This document shows positions 58,314-64,000 of a stretch of DNA of 64,000 bases, piece by piece. Position 1 is the stretch's first letter, and each line of letters opens with the position of its first letter. The DNA comes from Pleionea sp. CnH1-48 (GTDB lineage Bacteria; Pseudomonadota; Gammaproteobacteria; Enterobacterales; Kangiellaceae), in NCBI RefSeq assembly GCF_024124665.1, contig NZ_JAMXSB010000020.1:47674-111673 (forward strand), written 5' to 3'. A program made the position numbers and the translations under genes. Below the pieces are notes generated by a model. It saw nothing but the letters and a program-made list of their open reading frames with translations. It made no database searches and was not told where the DNA came from.

Positions 58314-58520
58314 CTAATTTTTGTCTTCTAAAGCATCTTTACGTTGCTGATCATACTCACGATAAGACATCTCTGCCTTTGCAAGGCAGTCATTCCAGTC
58401 TTGCTGACGGAGTTCATAACACTGTTTAATTTGATAGTCTCTGCCATAATTATAAAGAGATTGAGAGGTGCAACCCGTCAGGGATACGAAAAGAATAATA
58501 AAGCAAGAGTAGGTTTTCAT
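58314..58520 (-). CDS. Small lipoprotein, 68 residues
   Basis: The product has a lipoprotein signal (FIILFVSLTGC) and a charged helical remainder with two cysteines (KQCYELRQQDWNDCLAKAEM) that could form a disulfide. I start at the ATG at 58520; an in-frame TTG two codons earlier is possible. The family is not recognised. Confidence 0.6.
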   Translation of the reverse strand: MKTYSCFIILFVSLTGCTSQSLYNYGRDYQIKQCYELRQQDWNDCLAKAEMSYREYDQQRKDALEDKN

Positions 58521-58621
58521 GGCCAAGAACTTTGAGTTTGGGGAGCTTAGGAGTCTACATGAGCAAAAATGAACTTAAGCTGAATAGGTTGCAAAACGAC
58601 CTTAATAAGTGAGGACTTGAA

Positions 58622-59011
58622 ATGAAGATTATTTTGTTAAGCTTGATAGTGTTGCTAATAACCGCTTGTGCTTCAGGGCCTTATTCTATTATTGATGGCA
58701 GTCGTAGTGTTGCATCAGATTCAAAAAACTACGATGTGTACGTGACAGCTGTTGATGGTAAAACATCATTGAATGTCACTAAAGTGAAGAAAGTTGAGCC
58801 CGGGTTTCGGGTTCTCGAATTAACTTCAGCCAAAGAAAATCCTAACGGTTATCTATTTTCTTTACCGTTTTCGTTTGAGGCCAAGCCGTGTATTCGTTAT
58901 GTCGTAACGGCACAGCATCGAAGTAACATACAGGCTGATGCTCGGCGCTGGCAAGTGCGAGTATTGAGAGAAGAGCCTATTGCAGTTTGCCAAAAAGAGA
59001 CTAATCAATAA
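58622..59011 (+). CDS. Small lipoprotein, 129 residues
   Basis: The product has a lipoprotein signal (LIVLLITACASG) and a short beta-rich domain with one cysteine pair (AKPCIRYVV and IAVCQKE). GAGGA precedes the ATG. The domain is not recognised. The 3' end is 3 bases from the convergent NYN gene. Confidence 0.65.
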   Translation: MKIILLSLIVLLITACASGPYSIIDGSRSVASDSKNYDVYVTAVDGKTSLNVTKVKKVEPGFRVLELTSAKENPNGYLFSLPFSFEAKPCIRYVVTAQHRSNIQADARRWQVRVLREEPIAVCQKETNQ

Positions 59012-59014
59012 CGC

Positions 59015-59488
59015 CTAAAGTAGCAACTCCGTTGTGATCGGATAGAAATTGCTTGCTGAGCTCATCAGTGACTGAGCCGTTAACGCTGGAACACCGTATA
59101 CGTCGGCCTGAACATGATGGCGTTGTTTTATGGTATTGAGTAGCACATCAAAATCACCATCGCCAGACAGCAAGATAACTCGGTCAACGGTTTCGGCGGC
59201 GGTCAACACATCGATGGTAATACCCACATCCCAATCACCTTTTGCAGAGCCATCACTGCGTTGGATAAAAGGTTTCAGTTTAACGTCAAAGCCTAAGTGG
59301 CGGAGTGCACTTTGAAATTTTTGTTGCTGCTGATCCCCGCGATCAATCGCGTAGGCATTGGCCAGAACAATGTTGCCCTGAGTAGATAGTTGACGCCATA
59401 GTTCTCGATAGTTAAACGGTTTTCCGTATGCTTCTCGAGTGGTGTAATAAATGTTTTGAACGTCGGCAAAAAGAGCTATGTTTTTCAA
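59015..59488 (-). CDS. NYN-domain (LabA/DUF88-type) putative nuclease
   Basis: The 157-residue protein is a single NYN/PIN-like domain: FADVQNIYY with the first acidic residue, KGDWDVGITIDVL, and LLSGDGDFDVLL, the conserved aspartate cluster of the DUF88/LabA family. These proteins are thought to be RNA-acting nucleases. The reverse-strand ygiQ-type gene lies upstream, 70 bases away. Confidence 0.85.
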   Translation of the reverse strand: MKNIALFADVQNIYYTTREAYGKPFNYRELWRQLSTQGNIVLANAYAIDRGDQQQQKFQSALRHLGFDVKLKPFIQRSDGSAKGDWDVGITIDVLTAAETVDRVILLSGDGDFDVLLNTIKQRHHVQADVYGVPALTAQSLMSSASNFYPITTELLL

Positions 59489-59523
59489 GAGTGATGGGCC
59501 TTGATATAGAGAGGAGTAGAAAG

Positions 59524-59552
59524 TGAGTCACCCATGTTTGTGATGACTCACC
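59524..59552 (-). terminator. Hairpin after the YgiQ-type gene
   Basis: GTGAGTCA and TGACTCAC enclose 13 bases, six bases beyond the stop of the reverse-strand gene at 59559, with a short TTTCT run behind it. It is a probable weak terminator. Confidence 0.5.
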
Positions 59553-59558
59553 ATTACT

Positions 59559-61745
59559 CTAACGAGATGCGCCTCTTCCTCGAGATTTGTTTTGTTTTTT
59601 CAAACGAGGATTAAATGATTTTCTAGGCTGGCTCTGAGGCTTACCACCACGACGTCCTGCCTGTTTTTTATCGTCCAATGGAATCAGTTGATTATCACCG
59701 TCGCCAATCAATTCTTGTCGTCCCATTTTCTTTAAGGCGTTGCGTAATGTTGGCCAGTTTTTATGATCGTGATAGCGCAAAAAGGCTTTGTGAAGACGGC
59801 GTTGCTCCAAGGCTTTTGCGGTAAATAATTTTTTAGTTTTATAACTGACTTTAGATAATGGATTGCGATCCGAATGATACATAGCGGTCGCTAAAGCCAT
59901 TGGCGATGGATAAAAAGTTTGTACCTGATCCGCCTGAAAACCATTTTTCTTTAGCCATAAAGCCAGATTCAACATATCTTCATCTTCGCAGCCAGGGTGA
60001 GCAGCGATAAAGTAAGGAATCAAATACTGTTTTTTGCCCGCTTCTTTAGAATACTTCTCAAACATCTTTTTAAAGGTATCGTAAGTATCAATACCTGGCT
60101 TCATCATGTGATCAAGAGTTTTGCGCTCGGTGTGTTCTGGCGCAATTTTTAGATAACCACCTACGTGATGTGTCACCAATTCTTTTACATACTCAGGATC
60201 TTCAACCGCAAGATCGTAACGTAAGCCAGAGGCAATCGCGACTCGCTTCACACCTGGAATAGCCCGCGCTTCTCGATATAACTCAGTCGTATGTTTATGA
60301 TCGGTGATCAGGTTTTTACAGATAGTTGGGAACACGCAAGAAAGCTTACGACAGTTAGCCTGGATATCATCATCTTTACAGTTAAGATGATACATATTGG
60401 CGGTCGGGCCGCCCAAATCAGAAATGGTGCCAGTAAAGCCGGGGGTTTTATCACGAATGTTTTCTATTTCGCGCAAGATGGATTCTTGTGAACGGCTCTG
60501 GATCACTCGACCTTCGTGTTCTGTAATGGAGCAAAAAGTACAACCTCCAAAGCAGCCTCGCATAATATTGACCGAGAAACGAATCATTTCGTAAGCTGGG
60601 ATATTGGCGTCACCATAACTTGGGTGAGGAACACGCTGATAAGGCAGATCGAAGACACCATCCATCTCGTCAGTTTCTAACGGAATGGGAGGCGGGTTGA
60701 CCCAGATTTCTTGAGTGCCATGCTTTTGCACCAAGGTGCGAGCATTGCTGGGATTGGATTCTAAATGCAAAACACGTGATGCGTGGGCATAAAGAGCTGA
60801 GTCTTTATTCACCTTTTCAAAGGAAGGTAAGCGGATATAAGTGGTCTCTGGATTGAGTTTTTCCCGCCGCGTGAGTGGCATGGGGATAATCCGAATGGGC
60901 ACTTCGTCAGCGGGTGGCTCTTGACCCTTGAACTGACAGTCTGCTGCACCTTGCTCACCGCTGTAGTTGTTTTCGCCTTCTGTATGGGCGTATTCGTAGG
61001 GATTTGGCATTGCATCGATATTACCGGGCCAATCGATACGAGATGAGTCTATCTCGGTCCACCCACCAGGGATTGTGTTGCGAACAATGGTTGTACCGCG
61101 AATGCTGGTGAGATCTTCTACATTTTTGCCCAGAGATATTTCATGAGCAATTTCTGCAATGGCTCTTTCTGCATTACCGTAGAGTAGGATATCAGCACCG
61201 GAATCAATTAAGACAGAGCGACGAACCTGATTGCTCCAGTAATCATATTGAGCGATTCGGCGCAGACTGGCTTCAATACCGCCAATGACAATAGGCGTGT
61301 CTTTGTAGGCCTCGCGACACTTCTGGCTGTAGACGATAACGGCTCGTTCAGGGCGCTTGCCTGCGGCCCCGTGGGGCGTATAAGCATCGTCATTACGCAC
61401 TTTGAGGTCAGCGGTGTATTTGTTGATAAGGGAGTCCATGTTGCCTGCAGTGACACCAAAGAACAGGTTTGGCTGCCCCAACTTGGTAAACTCTTCGGGG
61501 TTATTCCAGTCTGGCTGAGCAATGATCCCTACACGGAAGCCTTGAGATTCTAAGAATCGTCCCATCACCGCCATGCCGAAGCTGGGGTGGTCCACATAAG
61601 CATCACCTGTTACCAGGATAATGTCACAGCTATCCCAGCCTAGTTCGTCCATCTCAGCACGAGACATCGGTAAAAAGGGCGAAGCGCCATAGCATTCTGC
61701 CCAGTATTTGGGATAACTAAATAAAGATGTGGATTTGAGTTTCAT
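59559..61745 (-). CDS. YgiQ-family radical SAM protein
   Basis: The 728-residue protein has the YgiQ layout: N-terminal cobalamin-binding-like domain ([15 protein letters not shown]), the radical-SAM cluster motif [13 protein letters not shown] near residue 395, a SAM-binding barrel, and a basic C-terminal tail ([20 protein letters not shown]). The family is widespread and has no agreed reaction. Confidence 0.92.
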   Translation of the reverse strand: MKLKSTSLFSYPKYWAECYGASPFLPMSRAEMDELGWDSCDIILVTGDAYVDHPSFGMAVMGRFLESQGFRVGIIAQPDWNNPEEFTKLGQPNLFFGVTAGNMDSLINKYTADLKVRNDDAYTPHGAAGKRPERAVIVYSQKCREAYKDTPIVIGGIEASLRRIAQYDYWSNQVRRSVLIDSGADILLYGNAERAIAEIAHEISLGKNVEDLTSIRGTTIVRNTIPGGWTEIDSSRIDWPGNIDAMPNPYEYAHTEGENNYSGEQGAADCQFKGQEPPADEVPIRIIPMPLTRREKLNPETTYIRLPSFEKVNKDSALYAHASRVLHLESNPSNARTLVQKHGTQEIWVNPPPIPLETDEMDGVFDLPYQRVPHPSYGDANIPAYEMIRFSVNIMRGCFGGCTFCSITEHEGRVIQSRSQESILREIENIRDKTPGFTGTISDLGGPTANMYHLNCKDDDIQANCRKLSCVFPTICKNLITDHKHTTELYREARAIPGVKRVAIASGLRYDLAVEDPEYVKELVTHHVGGYLKIAPEHTERKTLDHMMKPGIDTYDTFKKMFEKYSKEAGKKQYLIPYFIAAHPGCEDEDMLNLALWLKKNGFQADQVQTFYPSPMALATAMYHSDRNPLSKVSYKTKKLFTAKALEQRRLHKAFLRYHDHKNWPTLRNALKKMGRQELIGDGDNQLIPLDDKKQAGRRGGKPQSQPRKSFNPRLKKQNKSRGRGASR

Positions 61746-61817
61746 CGGGGTGTACGGCTTTTACGAGGTCAATACACCATTATCGCAAATTTTCGCTGAT
61801 TGGGGTAGTTTTAACCA

Positions 61818-62195
61818 CTATTTACTTAATTGATCGACGCTGCGAAGGTAGAGCCAGTAAATGGTTGTTCCGAGCATATTAGCCAGCAAAATAGCCATGA
61901 GGAAAAGGATAGAGAGGGAAGCCATGGTTATCAGAAAAGGGGAAGATATGACGAGGGACATGCCTAACATAGGAATTGGTTTCATTTGAGCAAATCGATG
62001 TAATACAAAACTGGTTGGTATCCCAATGAGCAAACTGGTGAGTAAGGTGAAAGGTAGAGCTACTAGAGAAATTAGTACTCCAGCTTTGCCGATAAAAATT
62101 AATATCGCTGCAGGTACGGCAAATTGAGCGAGTAGTAGACCAACAAAGTAATGATACAGTCTGTCTCGTTTCGGTGTTGGTAGCTTAGAGTTCAA
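61818..62195 (-). CDS. Small integral membrane protein, 125 residues
   Basis: Four hydrophobic segments (about 15-38, 40-62, 75-90 and 92-117) fill most of the product. The start is a TTG with AAGGAA nine bases upstream. No family is recognised. The 247-base gap upstream holds no gene that I can support. Confidence 0.6.
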   Translation of the reverse strand: MNSKLPTPKRDRLYHYFVGLLLAQFAVPAAILIFIGKAGVLISLVALPFTLLTSLLIGIPTSFVLHRFAQMKPIPMLGMSLVISSPFLITMASLSILFLMAILLANMLGTTIYWLYLRSVDQLSK

Positions 62196-62442
62196 TGAGA
62201 GAGTTCCTTGCAGTTTAACTTTGTCGGCTTATTAACATTCTATAACTTATTATCGAGTATGCGTAGAAAGGTGTTTAATGACGAAAGCTGAGCTGTTGCT
62301 CCTAAAGGTTGTTAGCAAGAAGATTATATAAAATAAGCTAAATAAGTTTTTTCGAATACTAGAAACTTGTATCATGGCGTTGAGTAAAAAGGAATGACTC
62401 AGAAGAAGAATAGGATTAAATAAATAGTAAGAGAGATTTTGT

Positions 62443-62946
62443 ATGGATATTTTAGTTGATACACCACGACTGCAAATGCGTAAGTTTACCTTAGATGATA
62501 TTGATGCGGTCTTTGAATTTAGCGCTCATCCTGATGTGGTTCGTTACACCGGTGATGCTGGCTTAGTAAAAACCAAAGAAGATGCGAAGGGGATTATTGA
62601 AGATATTTGGCTCAAAGAATATGAGCAGTATGGTTATGCGCGTTACGCGTTAATCCATAAAGAGGACAATCGTGTCATTGGCTTTTGTGGTGTCAAATAT
62701 GAGCCTGATTTAGGAGCGCCGGATATCGGCTATCGCATGTTGCCGGAGTATTGGGGACAAGGACTAGGCTACGAGGCTGCATCAACTACTTTAGAGTTTG
62801 CCAAACACACACTTGGCCTTGAACGCATTGTGGGTGAAGTTGCTGAAGAAAATATTGGCTCTTGGAAGATACTGGAAAAGTGCGGTATGCAGCGTATTGA
62901 TGAGTATGAAAAAATGGGGTTTCGTATTTATTTTTATGAGTATTAA
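62443..62946 (+). CDS. GNAT-family N-acetyltransferase (RimJ/RimL-like)
   Basis: The 167-residue protein has the GNAT core: TPRLQMRKFTLDD at the N-terminus, VIGFCGV, DIGYRMLPEYWGQGLGYEA (acetyl-CoA loop) and NIGSWKILEKCGMQ, as in RimJ/RimL-type acetyltransferases. The substrate is unknown. AGAGAGA precedes the ATG. Confidence 0.9.
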   Translation: MDILVDTPRLQMRKFTLDDIDAVFEFSAHPDVVRYTGDAGLVKTKEDAKGIIEDIWLKEYEQYGYARYALIHKEDNRVIGFCGVKYEPDLGAPDIGYRMLPEYWGQGLGYEAASTTLEFAKHTLGLERIVGEVAEENIGSWKILEKCGMQRIDEYEKMGFRIYFYEY

Positions 62947-62988
62947 ACCGCTTAATATTGACGTTTCGTTCTAGAGAGAAGATAGCTG

Positions 62989-63897
62989 ATGGCCGAAGAA
63001 TATAGTGCTGAAAGTATTAAGGTAATTCGTGACTTAGATGGTGTTCGAAAGCGCCCTGGTATGTATATCGGCGATACTGAAGACGGAAGCGGTCTTGTTA
63101 ACATGCTGATGGAGGTGGTTAGCAATAGTGTGGATCAGTTTCTTGCAGGCAAAAGTTCTTTTATCAAGGTTAACTTATTTAAGAATGGTTCGATGGAAGT
63201 TATTGATGATGGCGAGGGCATTCCTGTTTTTGAAGTCGATGGATTGTCAGCAATTGAAGCCATTATGACGCAGCTTCATTGTACTGCTACTTGGGATAAT
63301 CACAGGCCTCATACTCATGTTGGTACTCTTCATGGTGTCGGGTTAGCTGTCGTTAATGCTCTGTGCCGTTATTGTGAGATCGATTCTTATAAAGATGGAG
63401 TTCATTGGCATATTCGATTTGAAGAGGGGAAGTCTCAGGGATTAGAAAATCGAGGAGAAACAAAGAAAGTAGGTACTCGAATGCTATTTTCTCCGGACCC
63501 TAAGTATTTCTCTTCATTAAACATTGATGAAGAAGTTATTGCCTCTCGCTTTGAAGAGTTGTCTTTTTTATGTGCTGGACTAACTTGCCAATTAACTGGG
63601 AGAAATGGGAAGACTGAGTCTTATTGTCATCCAAAAGGTTTAGCCGCTTATCTTGATAAAATTCTTCCAAAGCAAGATGTATTAGCTTTGAATTCTTTGC
63701 ACTTTAATGTCGTCGAAGATGATATTCGTGTTGAGTTGGCTTTAGGATGGTCAGAAGGAGAGGGGCATTGTCATAGCTTTGCTAATCATTTATGTACTAT
63801 TGATGGTGGTGTCCATGTAAGTGCAGTTGTTCATGGAGTGGCGCGCGCTATTGATGCTGTAAGCGATTCTTCTGAGACTGTAAATAACTCTGTGTAA
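62989..63897 (+). pseudogene. Divergent GyrB-type ATPase domain; truncated or stand-alone
   Basis: The 302-residue product matches the ATPase domain and the start of the transducer domain of DNA gyrase B and ends near E. coli residue 325; the rest of the transducer domain, TOPRIM and the C-terminal region are absent. ATP-site residues are kept: E42, N46, D73, G77, LHGVG near 114-118, and a threonine matching Thr165. It differs from housekeeping GyrB at D45 (Ser), E50 (Gln), R76 (Glu) and R136 (Lys), so it is a paralogue, not gyrB itself. The reading frame ends in a TAA that lies in what may be the left end of an IS256-type element, so truncation by insertion is the simplest explanation. A natural stand-alone ATPase is the alternative. 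Confidence 0.65.
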
Positions 63898-63938
63898 CTG
63901 TCTATTATTAACCTATTGAATAGGAGATGGTAGACCGA

Positions 63939-64000
63939 TGGACAAGAAAGAAATTGAAGCCTGGGCACGTAAAGCAGCTAAAGGTATCAAGACAGAGGAA
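63939..64000 (+). CDS. 5' end of a probable IS256-family transposase, cut by window edge
   Basis: Only 20 codons are visible: MDKKEIEAWARKAAKGIKTE and one further Glu. The run KGIKTEE resembles the N-terminus of IS256 transposases, in which a segment like IKTEEDL precedes the conserved MLTKLTVEAALNAEL region. AGGAGATGG precedes the ATG. The CTCTGTGTAACTGTC sequence at about 63886-63900 is plausible as the terminal repeat. The call rests on very little sequence. Confidence 0.55.

Noticed and set aside
62277..62330. 17-codon forward frame (MTKAELLLLKVVSKKII) with AAAGGTG upstream
   Set aside because: Too short to support without conservation; chance frames of this size are common.

Overview
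The window is chromosomal DNA of moderate GC from a gammaproteobacterium. This rests on gene order and sequence type: an epmB-efp-epmA cluster, the hisS-yfgM-bamB-der block, guaB-guaA, sbcD-sbcC, H+-type motA-motB, YecA/UPF0149 and YgiQ proteins. A fused isobutyryl-CoA mutase, TonB receptor, secreted lectins and lipoproteins suggest a free-living aquatic heterotroph, perhaps of the Oceanospirillales/Kangiella type; that placement is a guess. No tRNA, rRNA, CRISPR array or prophage was seen.

Layout. 1-6655 is housekeeping: elongation factor P and its two modifying enzymes, phosphatidylserine decarboxylase, the flagellar stator, a MOSC protein and a DUF924 protein. 6934-15157 is accessory: a Tat-exported PhoX-type phosphatase, an IS30-family element, an uncharacterised membrane protein with a small partner, and two secreted proteins that each join lectin-like domains to a helical region. 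15230-21051 is a probable regulon: a TonB receptor divergent from a beta-helix lipoprotein and an SO2930-type diheme cytochrome, with two matching palindromes in the shared promoter region and a TetR regulator next door. 21123-25604 is one giant periplasmic-sensor GGDEF-EAL protein. 25905-37938 is core metabolism (hisS, yfgM, bamB, der, xseA, guaB, guaA, tadA) interrupted by a DUF4397 lipoprotein with a long leader. 38054-47949 holds a response regulator, a DMT exporter, IcmF, small membrane and envelope proteins, and an orphan nirD behind a sigma-54 promoter. 48054-52760 has a large unknown exported protein, a guanine deaminase carrying a Sec signal peptide, and a protease-like membrane protein that has lost its catalytic motifs. 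52947-62946 contains sbcDC, small envelope proteins, a NYN-domain protein, a YgiQ radical-SAM enzyme and a GNAT acetyltransferase.

The right edge (62989-64000) carries a divergent GyrB-type ATPase domain without the rest of the topoisomerase subunit, followed by what looks like the left end of an IS256-family element.

The strongest candidates for something undescribed are the secreted lectin pair (11736-15157), the palindrome-controlled TonB/beta-helix/diheme locus (15230-21051), the exported guanine deaminase (50583-51941) and the GyrB-like ATPase whose aminocoumarin-contact residues are changed (62989-63897).
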